A stretch of DNA of 64,000 nucleotides from Motacilla alba alba (taxonomy: Eukaryota; Chordata; Aves; Passeriformes; Motacillidae): positions 27,678,786 through 27,742,785 of the forward strand of contig NC_052021.1 in NCBI RefSeq assembly GCF_015832195.1, read 5' to 3'. The notes under the pieces were generated by a model, which made no database searches, was not told the DNA's origin, and saw only the letters and a program-made list of their open reading frames with translations. Made by a program: the position numbers and the translations under genes. Below are positions 34,301-49,300 of this stretch, piece by piece (positions within the stretch are counted from its first letter, which is position 1; each line of letters begins with the position of its first letter).

Positions 34301-37300
34301 CCAAGTGTTGAGGTTGCCCCTGACATCCTATCCCATCCCTCTCTAGGCAGGCTCAGAAGCAGCCTGAGCCACTGGTAGAGCCTACCTACTGAGGCTGGCA
34401 GGGTCCAAAAGAAAGATTTTACCTCACTCTGCAGCATGTGGGCTCTTTTGGCCCACTTCATCTTCATGTCTTCGGGAAGTGCTGTAAATTCATGGAGTCT
34501 CTTTCTGTAATCTTGATCACTCGCCAAGGCCTGGGCTTTCCTGGCATGGACAAGATTGACCATGTCCATGGGCAGATGGAACTGAGACCACACATCTTGG
34601 GATCCCCTCTTATACTCTTGTTCACTCTGTAATTTGGCAGCGTGCAAGCAGTGCAGCAACCTGGCGTCATCCAGAACACTTCTGGCACCAATGCATTTTC
34701 CTCTCTCCATCACAAAATTATGCTTATATTGGTACTAAAAAATTTAGAAAAAGGGTAAAAGTGAAAAAGTGCCAAACTTAGACCAGCTACTCCAAATAAC
34801 TAAAGATAAATTACTAAAACATCTTTGTTTTCTGTAAAACCAGTATGTAGCAGTAGAAAGCAATTGTTTGAATATCTTATTGCTCTCAAATTTAAATACC
34901 ACAGGAGCTGCAACATTAAAGTTAAGAGCATCTCATTACATTTTCTGAATATGCCCAAAACATTGATCATGTTTAACCTTGAATCATGTACTATTATTAT
35001 CTCCCTAAGATTTCTATTCCCATTGCTAGCAATGAGAATGTGAGAGAAACAAACAAAAGACAGAAGAAAAAGAAATCTACACAAAAGCAAAACACCGTGC
35101 ACTCTGTAGCCTTCAGATTTGCAAATGCCACCCAGCTATTTTAAAGAGTAAATTCAGTTTTCCTGGAAAGAATAAGAACCAGCAACCCCTCATTCTCATC
35201 TTAGCTGGGACTATGACTCTCCCTGTGATCTTGCATTTATCCTCTCTGTGAAATAGTGATGATGATGATAATGCTTATTTATACAGCATCAACAGGGTGC
35301 TTAGAACTTTAAAGGGAAGGCCTGGGCCCTGAAGAGTTCATAATGTAGTTGAAATGGGATAATAACACTTATCTACCACACAAGAGAGTTGTGGGGATTA
35401 AATTACAGCATCTAATGTTTATAAAGTGCTTCCAAGATGAAGGGCCAAATTCAGATCTGTTGTAAGTGGATGTAATTCTATTACGGACTTGTACCCTCTA
35501 GAGCAGATCTGAAGCTGTAACCAAAAGCACTCTGCAAAATATGGTGAAGTCTATATTATAAATTACAACTAGAAATGCTTGCTTCATTAAACAAACGTGT
35601 GTGAAATATATTCATATTTTATCACATTAGTGATAAAGTATGCAACTAAGTACTACACAAAATGAAGACTTTTTCCATCTTCTAGAGTTTATTAAATATC
35701 TTGTGAAGGAGGGATAAACTTAGGCTTTCTGAGAAATGGGTACCACCATGTCTGAGTGTTTTGCCTACAACAATCCAAATTATAGGATATTTATAAAGGT
35801 AAGATGACTTGTTTCTTCTATTTTAGAAGTTAAGGGGATACATATTTACAGGAATTTGCTCTGATTTTTACTTCCTAATCAGACGGTGTGATCTCACACT
35901 CCTTATTTTTGAAATTCAAAGAACCCTCAGCTTTTTCTGACTTCATTTCAATTTGGACATACTAAATACTTCCAAAAGTCAGCTCAACACAGGGTGGACA
36001 GAGTTACTGAGCACTTTATAATATGAGGAGCCAACTGCCTGAAAAAGAGCAGATTTCCCTTTCTTTCTGTTTGCAAATGCTTTAATTCATTTGCTATTTC
36101 CCACTGGAAGATGTTTAACCTGGCTTGGTTCCCGATTAGCAGCAATTCTTCCTCTTCCTTTTTTTCCTAATTCACACAAAGAATCTCATTCATAAGTAAT
36201 ATATTCTGTCTCACACTTGTCTCACATGGTTATGGAGTTGCTTTAATTCAGTAAAATCTGCTTTAGACATTGTTTTACATGAAGTTAACAGAAATTAGGC
36301 AAGAAGGGAGGTTGAATCATTCAACTCACATCACTGGCAATTTCTCTGGAGGCCCTGGCAGTCTGGAATGGGAGTGCTTCCATTGTCAGCTTGTAGCCTT
36401 GAGCACGTAGATTATGCCAAGATTCTCTGTATTTTGCCTAAAGTAGGAAAGGCACATGTAGACTGCTGCTTTACTTTTAAATGCACAAAGGAACAAACAA
36501 AGGAACCAGCTTTCATTTGTTATTCTGTGTTACAGTCTCATTCTTTATAATCAAAGGATTTTTTTTTAAATTATCTTTGGGAAATCCTACTAACTCAGAC
36601 AAAACATGTCTCGTTCTTTATGTAGATTTAATTTACTCACAACCGTATATATGCTAATGAAGATATAATTTGATTATAATCAAATCAAGGAAAGCATAAA
36701 TAGAATAGATCTCAAATTTCCTCTACTTATTCATCTTCCTTGCCACTGCACAATCCATCCTGCATCTGAAATAAGTTGTAAGAAATACAGAACAAATTCT
36801 TACATCACTGAGGTTGGCTGCATTTATTCTTGCCCGTGTAAACTCTGGCAGACCCAGTGTTGGTGTGTAGTGGTGCCGACTGTCCTCTCCTGCTGCTTTA
36901 TACAGGCGCTAGGAAAGACATCAAAGAGACAACTGAAATTAACTTTCTCCCTTGTTTCAATAATACAACAGCAGTACTTAAGTTGTTAATGTTTGTGACA
37001 ACTGTAGTCAGCCATCATTGAAAATAGCTGAGGATGTCATTGAAATTGCAAAGTTTTTTTTTCCTTGGCATAAAGATGTGGGGCTTTTACTGAGCATAAA
37101 GGACGTTTACACTAATTTTTATAAATATATGATGATGCCAAACCACTACATTCTCAGCCTTGCATTGTTACGTTCCCAGCAAGGCAAAAGTAGACCTAAG
37201 AATGTCAATGGCATCATGAATGTGTGTGACAAGGAAAGGTATTTCTGGTAGACTGGGCGTATTTTCTAGCTTGAATTTTTTCTTCAAGTTATTATATATT

Positions 37301-40300
37301 ATTTTGATAATTTTTATATAGGTTTTGTCTTGGTTTTTTTTCAGAATTTAGAACAGTTATTCTTTTCTAAAAAAGAAAAGGCCTGGGCTTCTTTGAGAAG
37401 CCCTCAAAAGTGGATCATAGTATGCAAATGAGCTCCCTCCAGAACACCCCCAGTCCTGATTTTTGAATCTCTGTTTCATGCAAAAAACTTGATAATGGAA
37501 CTCTGTTGTTTGGAAACAATGTCAGCTTTTTGAAAGAGATTGAATTGAAAATGGTATTAAATGCTTGGGGGGAAAAAAAAGTGATCTAACTGTGAAAAAG
37601 CACAAATCAGTGATGCTTTCACTTTTTTTGATGCATTTTGCTTTCAGAACAGGGTCGCCTCTTTCCCAGTTCTCCATCCCCAGCTTGCTGCATATTGAAA
37701 AGCATGTTTTCTGATTCACGTTAGGAGAGCCTACCTCATTAGCAATCATATTGCTGAATTTTGCATGAAGGAGGCCAGGAGAGTCTGTCACCGATGTGTA
37801 CTTGAAGGAATGTGGCTGCTGACGATATTTACTCTGAGTTCACACACAAAGAAAAATGAGCAAAATAAGTAAATTGGCTTGTCAGATAAGGGATTTTTTT
37901 CCAATTCTAGTGGAATTCCACTGCTTCTTGTGCTTAAAACTCTAGTTTGTCTATTGATCTTTAGACTAATTTACCTTTTGCTATTCTGAGTTAGGTGCAT
38001 TCAAGTTTCACTGGGAAAACGAAAAGCAAATAAGGAATAAGACATGAAAGAAAAGTGCTGCCGTACTGAATATGCTGAAAACAGTAATGAGATTATTTCA
38101 TCCCTTGGTGTCATTAACCTAGAGCAGTGGAATTACAGCAAAGGCAATCCAGCCCAGAGAGAGAAGCAGCTGCACAAACCCACTGAATTTTTTGAGAAAA
38201 AAAAAGGTTTCACCTGGCCTGTGGCCTGATGTCAGAATTGTGAACAAAACAACTGCAAGATCACTGCAAGCAGGCACTTGCTCCTTAGAACACAACTCCT
38301 ACTTTTCCTCATTTCACATCTATGTGAATACAGGCAAAAGATGCAGGATTTGAAAATACGAGAGGCTGTACATGACAGAAGACCATGAAGAGAACATGAC
38401 AGATGAAATAAAAGTCCAGTTCCAGAGGGAGAAAAAAAAAGCACACAAAAGCAGCAGGTGAAAAACAGACTGACTGTAAAACAGTAGAGATGAGGGCCCT
38501 GGACACTGCACAGCTAATTCTAATTTTGGAGAAACAGTACAAGGTACTTATTACAGATAGGCACAGATTTATTTTTAGTTGAAAAAGCCCATTTAAACTC
38601 CTAAATAAATAACATTAAATAAATACCCCCTGGGTCTGAAACACGGGAGAAAAGATTTGCAAAATAAGTTAGCAAAGTTTGCAAAGCCTAAAACTCCATC
38701 AGGTTCACCCATCTGCAGTAGGACACGAGTGGAATGATCAAACGCAAGGGGAGGGAGTCTGGCATTATCCAGTGAGTCACTTTGCCAGCCCAGTCTAATA
38801 GAAAGACATCTGGCAAACTCTTGTTCGTAGTGGAGAAATCAAAACCCTCTTTTGTTACCTCGCTGATGAGTTCAGAAGCTTTCTTCTTTCCTTCAATCTC
38901 CAGGGCCCCTGGGGTAATACATCCAACGCCTCGCATAAAGTTCATGTCAGAGCGATATAAATTCTAAGGAAAACCAAGCAGAAGTAATTACGAGTTTGCA
39001 TTTGAGATGCCCTATATTTATTCACCCAAAAATATGCAGTAACTCCATTAAAATTAGTATCTACCACAGAGAGTTTGTACACATTGCCCTAAGATCTTGT
39101 GTTTATGAATGTGTCTGTGTGAATACAGCCCTGACAGATCTACAGCACAGATGCAGGATTCTGGGAACTTCTGAGCCTCATGAACACCAAATGCTGCTTC
39201 AACTTCTGTCTTCCATTTGTAACCTTGAAAAAATCTTTTTTAGGTATATGAGTTTTCTTCTTATATAATACATAAATCACAGGTAGATATTATTGATTTA
39301 TAAATATATATAAAATAAGACCAGTTTATAAAAACATAAGAAAATATGTCTTTTCTTTCTCTTTCAAGTAAGAGAAACTGCAAACAAACTAGCCTTAATT
39401 TTTAACAGTTCTGAATGGTCATCATATAAGCAAGGAAGACTAAGGAAAAGGAGAACTGAACCACTGCATACTCATCATTAAAATATTTTCCAGATCACCA
39501 AACCTAGCAGTGACTCCCTGTAAATACACTTTTTTCAAAATTTACCAATAGGTAATACATCACAACAATATTATTTCATTTCATAATGAGAAAGATGAGT
39601 AGCAGGATGGATGGAAACCTGCCTCAGAATCTCTGATTATGTGTGTTTCACCCAAATTAGGGCAACGCAACTGGCATCTGATGTTACACTTGTTTGGACA
39701 CAGTCTGTCATCTCTGTTTGTTGGCTGATATGTTAAGGTGATATCTGGTAGCATTTTGTGGCCAGGTAGGTTTTTAAGATTAAGCCCCTCCTGAGGTCTG
39801 CAGGGGCAAGGTGATCTATGAAAAGCCCTTTGCTCGAGGCTCTGCCTACAGATTTGTAAGGCATTATTTAGTTAATTTTACTCAAGACTATGTAGGGAGT
39901 TAAGCTCATCCTTAGAATTTCAGTGGATGTGTCTTGGGCCAGAGCTTATAAGAGTCTTACAAATCCAATCTTTCTTGTGAAAGTACACATTAAATTTCTC
40001 CCAGATCCAAACCAAGATGTAAATACCAGTAGGTAAAGCATTTGCATTGTTAGAAAGACCTTAAAAAGGGTGTTTTTACCAACTGTCCAATAATCCTCAC
40101 TTGCAAACCTTTCTCTACCAAATCATCAAAGACTGCTAGACTTTATTTCTAGATGTAGTGTGGTCACACACATTGCTCCACTGCGCAGTAAGACAAATGT
40201 CTCATTCCTGCACATAATCAAGGGGGAGCAGCCATTGTTTATCCCTCAGCTCTGCTCAAACACTTGCTGCCAGCTGACACGAGTTGCAGCAGAACTTTTT

Positions 40301-43300
40301 TGCAACAGAACCAGCGGGGAAACATGCCAGGGACACTGTGCAGTCACCTCACTCTGCAGCCTGTGGGCGTTCTGGGCGCAGCGCAGCCTCACGTCGTCAG
40401 CCAGAGCCGTGTACTGGTGCAGCAGCTGCCGGTACTCCTGCTCACTGACCAGCGACTGGGCCCTCCTGGCATGCACCAAGTGCATCATATCCAGAGGCAG
40501 GTGGAAGTGAGACTTTGCGTCCTCAAAACCTTGCTTATATTTCACCTATCAAATGAGAAACGGATCACATAAATATCACAGCAAAGTAATTAAAATTCAG
40601 GTTTTGATCAGAAGAGACGTTCCTCATATTTCTTCCATTTTGCAGTATAAATTATTCTTTTTAAAATAAGTTCCCTAACTTGTTTAACCATACTGTGAAA
40701 GATCAGTAATTATAATTAGAATATGTGGCAGCCTATACTTCATCAAAAAGTAGCCATCTATATTATATTAAATTAAACTGAGATTATTTATTTTGTTAGT
40801 TTTTTGTTAAAACTTGATATATTGAATTTATAAAATTAAGCAAACTGGCAAGAGAAATCCTAATTTACTGCATTTTTAGAAAGTGCCACAAAAAGAGGCA
40901 GCTACTGCCTGAGTAAAACATGCAAGCAGCCTTATTTATATTAGAATTAGGAAAAAACCTTCAGGTCAAAATATTTGTTGATTTGGCCAGTTTAGTTTCA
41001 TAATTCTAGACTAATATTTAGTGCTGGGTTGGTTTTTTCACTTCTTGCCTCTGTCCAAGAGAAGAAAGATACAGAAATCTTCAAAGAACTTTTTTCTCGA
41101 CATTTCCCAATCAGATTATGCAAATTTGAGATGTTCAGGCTGTTCATCAGGATAATGAATATCCAGAGTTATTGGGGTCATCAAATGACTTGGAGTAACC
41201 TGACAGATGGATGAATTCTTCAAACACTTTCTACTAGCTGTTTGTCTAAGCCTGCCATCACTACAAGACCAGCACTTCCGAGAACCATGAACACACTCCC
41301 ATATATTTCACTGCTTTCTGGATCAAGCCACACTCTTCAAAATGCACTGAAAAGTTACAATTCTTATAAGCAAACAACAAATTACGTCAAGACCAAGTGG
41401 GAACAATTCCCCAACCAAAAGGTCCAACTTGAAATTCCATAAACTCATTCATTCTTTGTTCTTTCAGAAAAACGATAAATTGAAAATCAACACTGAATAA
41501 CTAATTTCATTTACTTCTGTACAAAGACCAGTGCTAATTCTCAATTAGACCTGCCTCTGAGTGATGCTTTCACAGAGTAAAATATTCTGTGATAGGCAGC
41601 AGTGGTGTGAAGCAGAGGAGTGTGCTAGAACACAGGCTTCTTTTACTGTCAAATTAATATTACTCTAAATAACATAGAAGAATGGCAAGAATATCACAAT
41701 TATATTAATATATCTGAAAAGTGGGACAGAAAGCCCTGAGTTTTAAATAGATAGGCTATTCTACAGATAGACCACAGCTAAGTGCATCTTCTTTGAGGTA
41801 CTACTCCCAGTTAGGAAACCAATTCAAGAATGCCCCCACCTTCTTCCTTGTACTTACATCACTCTGCAGAGAGGTTGCACGGACTGAATGAGCAATACGA
41901 ATGTCACCATCCAGGCCACACGAGCCAGCCATCTGCCCTTTCATTTTCTGAAAGGCCTCCTTATATTTGTGCTAAAAAGGAAGTAGAAGGAGAAATGTGA
42001 ATAGGAGTAAAGAGAAGTATTAGTCCAGCTGTTAAAACTTGAATTAAAAGGGTTTTCATAAGATAGTAAATTCTGACAATATTCAGTATGATAATAAATC
42101 TGAATGAAGATTTAGTGGGTTCTAGGAAGACCTCACCCAACTGGAATCCCCGTGACTGTGCAGTCACTGCAGCAGGTAAACTGCTCAGCTGTGCTTTCAC
42201 AGACCTGCCTTTCCTTATTTACCAAACACACCCCACTGTGGCTGCACCTCCAAAAGCAACGCTAACTAGTCCGAGGCTAGATGTCTCCCAGATGCAGAGC
42301 TGGCTGGACATGCTGTTTCCATGAAAAATCACTCAGCAGGGCAGATAGAGTCTGGAGTGACTGCCGTGTCCTACGGACAGTGTCAGCAGTAGGTTCACGT
42401 ACATCACTTATGATTTCACCCGAAGCCTTTGCTGCCTGGAAGGGGATGGCATCCAGTCTCAGCTGATAGCCACCATCTCTCATCCTTCTCCAGGACTCCT
42501 TGTAACGAGTCTAGGGAATATGGAACAGAAATGAAGAGGAGTTGCTGTTCAGAGGGTTGACATCGCAGCATTATCGAGACGCTAGAAATGTTACCAGATG
42601 AGTTCCGTTCTATTCTAATGCAGAGGGCAAACACAAATGAAACTATCAATGCACAACAGGAATTATTGCAAGGCAAATGTCCATTAGAAAAGACTATTTA
42701 TTTGATCATTCTTAATCTTTCTATGTAGGTGAGGTTGGATAAGAAGTTTGATTTCCCACATTACTTCAGAAATATTTAGACCATAGAATGATCATATACA
42801 GGGGAAATGAAAGAAATCTAGTAGGATTTCCTGTTTAGGATAAACATTGAAGCACTATCAACATTTCCACTTTCCTTTAAAATATTAAAGGTCAGGTTTA
42901 TACCTCACTGATATTCATAGCATTTAATTTGGCCTGCAGGATTTCAGGAAGATCTGTTGTTGGTGTATACTGATGCTTTATACTCTCTCCATGCTCCTTG
43001 TACAGCCTCTGCAAACAGAGATGACTTTCAGTAGCAAGTACTCTCTACATTTTCAATCATTAGTTCAAACAAAAACATTAACAATTAAGTTTATGGAAAG
43101 CAAACACTACAGAACAGCAGCAGAGGCATTAATAAATACAGGTAATTGTATCAGTCAAAATGGATTCAAAAGCCTTTGGGATCTGATACACTTATCAGCA
43201 AGAGTATGCTAGAGAGGAGCTCCTTGAAGTTTTGAGTGTGTAAATCAATGTATATGAAAATTCAGATATTTTAATATTAATTTGATACAACTTCTAACGT

Positions 43301-46300
43301 ATGTGGGTAGGGAGAAGAAAAATCAACAGTAGTGATTAAGGGTGTGCAGCAATAAGTAGCCCACTAACACTTTGAAATTCCACAGAAATACAGGGAGTTG
43401 AAGACCCCAAAACGCCTCTCCAAAGGTGTTGAATTTTAGCATTTAAATGGGATGTCAATTATCTGTGCAATTACTCCAAATTTATCTCCAGAATTAGTTG
43501 CAAAGGGGTGCTCAATAGTCAATGGGAAGAGATTGAAACACCTCAGAAGGTGATTTATCCCATCACAGAAGAGGTGTCTGTGTGTGCCACCCACATCAAC
43601 CCTTGGAGGAAGAGCACAGAGCTGGCCCAGGACCAGATAACTTTCAGATGTCTGCAGACAGGTGAGAGGAGTTCTGTGCAATTAACTGGAACTGCAACTT
43701 CCCCTTCAGTGGCTATGCAGAGTTCTCCTTTTCAAATTATTTTTCTTTGCTAGCCTAGTTATCTTCATTCATTGACTCCATAACTTTCAGATGGGTACAG
43801 AGAGACACCTTTCCTTGGCCGTAGATATGGCCCATGTCTGCAGCACCTGACTTGCCTTTCCCAGGCTATTATTTCTGCAGAAGGGTTCGAGACCCTCTAG
43901 ATTAGAATGGACTCCTCCATTTCACCTGTCTGACACTTTTTTAGCAGCTGGGCCCACTTGAATTGCAGCTCCGTAAGAGGAAAATTAATGAGAACTCCAT
44001 GTGTGAAGAAGTAGAGCACCAGACTGATTTTGACTGTGACTCAGTGAAACAAAATTACTTATATTTATCCTGCCTGAGATGTAAGCCTTTTGGATGTTAT
44101 TAATTAAACCAAAGGCACAGACACCAAAAGTATTACAATAGCATGTGTTTTACACAAAGTCTTTCATCTTCTCCTTCACTTTAAAAATATCTATTTTCAA
44201 AATAAAACATCCTCTCATGTTTGAAACTTGTCTTTTTTGAGTGACTTTTGCTTATTATTCACTTCTGTATTATCCCAGTTAAGTCTACAATATTTTTAAA
44301 TCGCTCTTCTATTAAAAATAAACATGTTTAAACACCAAACAGCCTCAATTCTTCCCTTTAAGGTTTCCCCTCCTGGATTTCTCTCTCAGCAGGATGACAG
44401 CTTGAAATAATTTATTTTTCCTTCCTTGTCATGCTGCCTTACGTTTTGTTTCCAAAGAATATGCAGAAACTGAAATTTGAAAGATCTGTTTGAAAAGGGG
44501 AAAGAACCCCAAACATGATCTTCCTTAATGAATATCAGGAGGCCAAAATTCTTTAAAGGTCAAAGGACAGTCTTACTCCTAAATTTTACTTCTAAAAATA
44601 AACAGGCCAGAAAGTGCTTTCTGTATGAAAATCCCATTCACTTCTGGGGGATTTCTTCCCAATCCAAGTTAGAAACATGCTCTTTGTGGGATGCACCACA
44701 CCAGAATACAGAAGTTTCATGGTTCCAAAGGATAATCTCAGAGAAAGAAAGAGAGAGAAAGCCAGTGCTTCAATCAGGTCGTTCAAAGAGGATACCACTC
44801 TTATAATCATAATGTATATACATTATAACTTACATCCACAGCCTGGTTATAACTAATTCTAGCCTGGATCATCTCAGGAGTGTCTTTAATACTGGTAAAC
44901 TTCAAAGCATATGGATGCTGACGGTACTTCTTCTGTTGAGCAGAAAAAGATCAAAGCTGTGAATTTTGTGCTGCTCTTTCATGCTATTTGAAAGAGAAAA
45001 ATCATAGGTTGCTGGAGATTAGAGTGAATTTGTGAACATAATTATTATTCCTCTTTCCTCATCTTTATGTCCTAGGTACTTTCAGATTAATATTTGTTTC
45101 AGTTCAACAATAACCTTTTGCCAATTAATATTAATCCTTAAATATAAGAAAAATATTTCAAAATCAGGTTCTGCTTACCTAAATACTCCAGAACTCAGGA
45201 TTTTAAAATCTTTCCTACATTACTTCAAATACAGTATGACCAATTGTATTTTTAATTTACAGTTCCTTTAAGCAAGAAATAATAGACAATTGTAGTGTGT
45301 TAATAATGGCAACTATTTAACTTACTGGTTAGGTGTTTGGGTTACCTCCTTAAACCTGCAGCAAATCTGTGCAGTTATTGACACAGTACCTAATTGTTAT
45401 GGCATATCTTCTAGATAATGATATTAATTTTGCTTGCTGTTAAGGACTCATAGTGGCTTCTGAGAGCTTCTTGGTCTTGTTATATATACATAATTAAGGT
45501 GCAGGCAGTTCAGTGGAAAAATGACAGTTTTCCATTTGGCCAGGTCACTGAAAGCTTCCCTTCCTGCAGGAGTTGTCTTAAATCCATCAACACCTTGGTC
45601 ACTTCTCCAAATAGCACATACCAAATTTTCCAAATGCCTGACACAAACTCATGGCTTGTCATTCTCCTTTAAACTGAGCTGTGACCCACACAAGTTTATT
45701 TGAAGCAACATCTTGACCCTTCGAAGACTAAAAATACTGATGTAAAACACACAAACACTTTAAAGTATTATAAACTTATAAGTAATATTTTTGTTTCCAA
45801 AAGTAATATCTTAAAACTGAGATTAACTGGGAACAAAACTGGTTTATGCCTTATCTTAATCAAATTTGGAGACAAAGCAGGGTTGACCAGAACATATCTG
45901 CAAAAAATTGCTAGAGATTATATCCTGGCAATTGTTTTTTATCAGTATTAGAAGGGCTGGTCACTATATGAATGAAAGGACAAGGCTCATAGCAACCTAA
46001 CATTACTTAGTACTCACAAAAAGGTTGAGATGAGCAGCCCAGGGGGTGAAATTTCTACTCAGCAGTTTTCACAACTGAAACACCCAATGGAATACCCAAA
46101 TGAAATTCACAGTTACTATTCCAGCTAGCATTACTGTAGCAGCTACCTTGCTTGACACTACATGAGAATCTCATTTATTGTGTCTGAAAAATCATCCTTC
46201 TTCACAATGGATGATTACATGGGGGGAAAAATATAGTATTAGCAATCAGTCAGTTGTGAAAGGATGACTGTATTTTTCTGAGACACCACAGACTGAATGG

Positions 46301-49300
46301 ACACGTGACTCCTGCATCATAGTTATTGAAAAATCACAGGATTCAATCTCTTACAGCAACAGATGTGGCCGGCAGGATTACCTCTGAAATAACAGAAACA
46401 GAATACTATGAACCTTTTAACCATTTAAACCAGAACTTCATTTGAAGGCCTCATGGGACAGGCACAAAGTATTCTAGAGTCTAACTTCTCCTGTAAGTGA
46501 TATTGGTTATAGGGAAAAATAAGGATGAAAACTACTTGGGCTGATAGGTAACTACAGACAGAGATATCTATATGAATTTCAATAGCTAGCATGAATATAT
46601 ATGAAAAACGAGCAAGAAGGAAACGTGTATCTGTTACAAAAGGTTCTGGGTCCAATGGCTCCATCTTTTCATCATCTCTCCTGTTTTGGTTCATTAAAAA
46701 GGTAGGCTAGTGGGTAGCAATTGAGCACTGTTTGATTGCCATTATTATTCATAATATCATTTGTCACCTACTTTGTTTTTGCAAAGGCTATATGGACTCC
46801 TACTGGTATGTGTTTGGTATCTGGTTTCCCTCTAATTACCAGTCCTATCCCTGGTTTTGAGGGCTTTCATGTGGTATGCCTTTTTCTTTCCCCTTTGAGT
46901 GGAAATTATTTTAATTTTATACAGACATTTTGCACGCATTATGCAGCAAATTCTGTTACATGCTGTCATGAAATCTCACCTCACTAATGAGTTCTCCTGC
47001 CTTCTTAGCCTGTTCCACATTTAATGACCCAGTGGCTATCCATCCAGCTCCTTTCATCCAGTTCAAATCTGCTCTGTATCGGTTCTGACAAAGAAAAGAA
47101 AATGTCCTATTGTTGGTGTTCATACACTTAAAATGCCATTAAAGGATTCAGACATCTCTGGAACAACAATGAAGTCAAATTAGTGCCTGCTTTTGTTTTA
47201 TTCACTATTGCACAGTTGCAAGGAAAGCAAAAAAATTACAGAATGAAATAGAAGTATAAGGACTCACCAGTACTTGTGCAATATGCCTTGCAAGGTAATT
47301 TTTAAAAGCGGTCTACACCTTACTGTTGTTTGCAATTTTTACTCTAACTTCAGTTTTATTGCATATGGAGCACTCTTTAAAAGATCATCATGACTTGCAG
47401 TAAAAAGAAAATGACACTTAGCATTTCCCAAAGCACACCCTCCTGTTTTACTGGACAGAAAGCATTTTGGTTTGTTTGTTTTTCCATGCGTCTTTAAGGA
47501 AGTAGAGTACAGGAGCACTTCTCACTTTCCTCACAAAATCTCTCCTACCAACAGTGCTGCATTTCAAATGCTTGGCCGTAAGTCAGGTTTCTCAAAGATG
47601 TCACAAAGGTTTCAGCAGCCATACCTCAACAAGGCCTGTACACATCTCTACCTCAGTCTCCTTGAAAAGTTCTGACTTACAACCCTAGAATGGAAATTTT
47701 ACCTTAACTGTTTACAGTATCAGACAGTTCATCTGATGGTTACATGTGGTCTCCATATGGAATTTTATCACCAATTTTATCACCACAGATTATTTAACCT
47801 CCCTGCACATTAGGAAACAAAAATAAATGTACATCATATAGGAATCCTAGTGTTTTATTAGCATTTGAAGTAGGCTTTGAAGAAGCCATGCTCATAAACG
47901 GAGTCATAACCCTCCTCAGAAACATTGCACAACTTAAATATACCTCTTGAGGAAATAAGTGGTTATTATTTACTGCTAAAAGTCATTGTTTAATAGCTGA
48001 AAAATTAGGTGTATAAAGATGCCATGGCATTACAAGCATAAATGTCTGAAGAAAGTCAGCCCTAAGTGGGCTGAGAGTGGGCAGGATGAGAGAGGGTTGA
48101 AACAGGTGAAGCTCTGGACTTACATCACTCTGTAATCCGTAGGCCCACTTGGCCCATGCCACTTTCCTGTCAGTAGGCAGGGCTGTGTACTGATGGAGAG
48201 AGGTCTTGTATCCTATATCTGTGGCCAGATTCTGAGCCTTTTTGGCATGAACAAGGTTAACCATATCCATGGGGATCTGGAACTGACTCTTGGTGCCCTC
48301 AAAGGCCTTCTTGTACTCCAGATCACTCTGCAGCTTTGACATCTGCAGGGAATGAGCCATCTGCGAATCTTCCTCCACAGCTTTCACTCCGATGAGCTTG
48401 CCCTTCATCTTCTCATAACCCTCCTTATATTTGACCTGTGAAGAAGAAAACAGACCAAGAGCTAATGATTTAAGCTGCCAAACTGACAGCTCTCCTGGGA
48501 GTAAAGCAATGGTCTGTCAGTGGTGTGGCATGCTGGGTCCTCAATAAAAGCAAGAAGAAAGATCATTTACAAAAGAGAACAAGAATGCCTTAGAAATTAG
48601 TGCCTATAAAGAATAAGCCCTTTCTTGATGACAATAGTATGTTCACAAAAACCTGTAAGAAATATTTTCTTTTTGGTTCTCTCTAGGAAAAACAACATTC
48701 TTCAGGCTCGGAGGTCAGAAGGTTCTTTCAGGAATTTTCTGGCCAGGCAGAGATGTATTAAGTTATGATGTTTCACAGGAGATTTCCACTTCATTTTGAG
48801 TTCTGAAATTCACCCTCGGGTCAAAATGAGAATAGGAAAACACAGTCAGCATGTGGGGAAAAGCTCTGAATTGCTCAGAGCAAACCTTCTGACTAATTAC
48901 AGAATGCCAATCACCCAGACAACTCCTCCATCGCTCCTTAGCATGAATCGAGTGAGGGTGGCTCAGGGCACTGAGACATATGTGACACATCCCCAACACT
49001 AGCAGCAACCTGGACTGTCAGCTGTCCTAAGAAAAAGGAGGCTGATGGAGACCATACTCACGTCACTTGCCAGATCCCTCTTTGCCTTAGCTGTCAAGAA
49101 TGACAAAGCATCCAAACGAAGCACAAATCCTTTTTCCTTCTGCTTCTCCCAGCTACTCCTGTAGAGTTTCTAAAGAGATGACAACAGAACAGTTTCTTTA
49201 TTACTATCAATCCTTTCTATTTCTTCTATAGTCACAGTGAAAGCTCTCAAGTAATGAGTCCCTCCTGCACTCCATGCCCAGGAACAGTATGGCTACAGAT

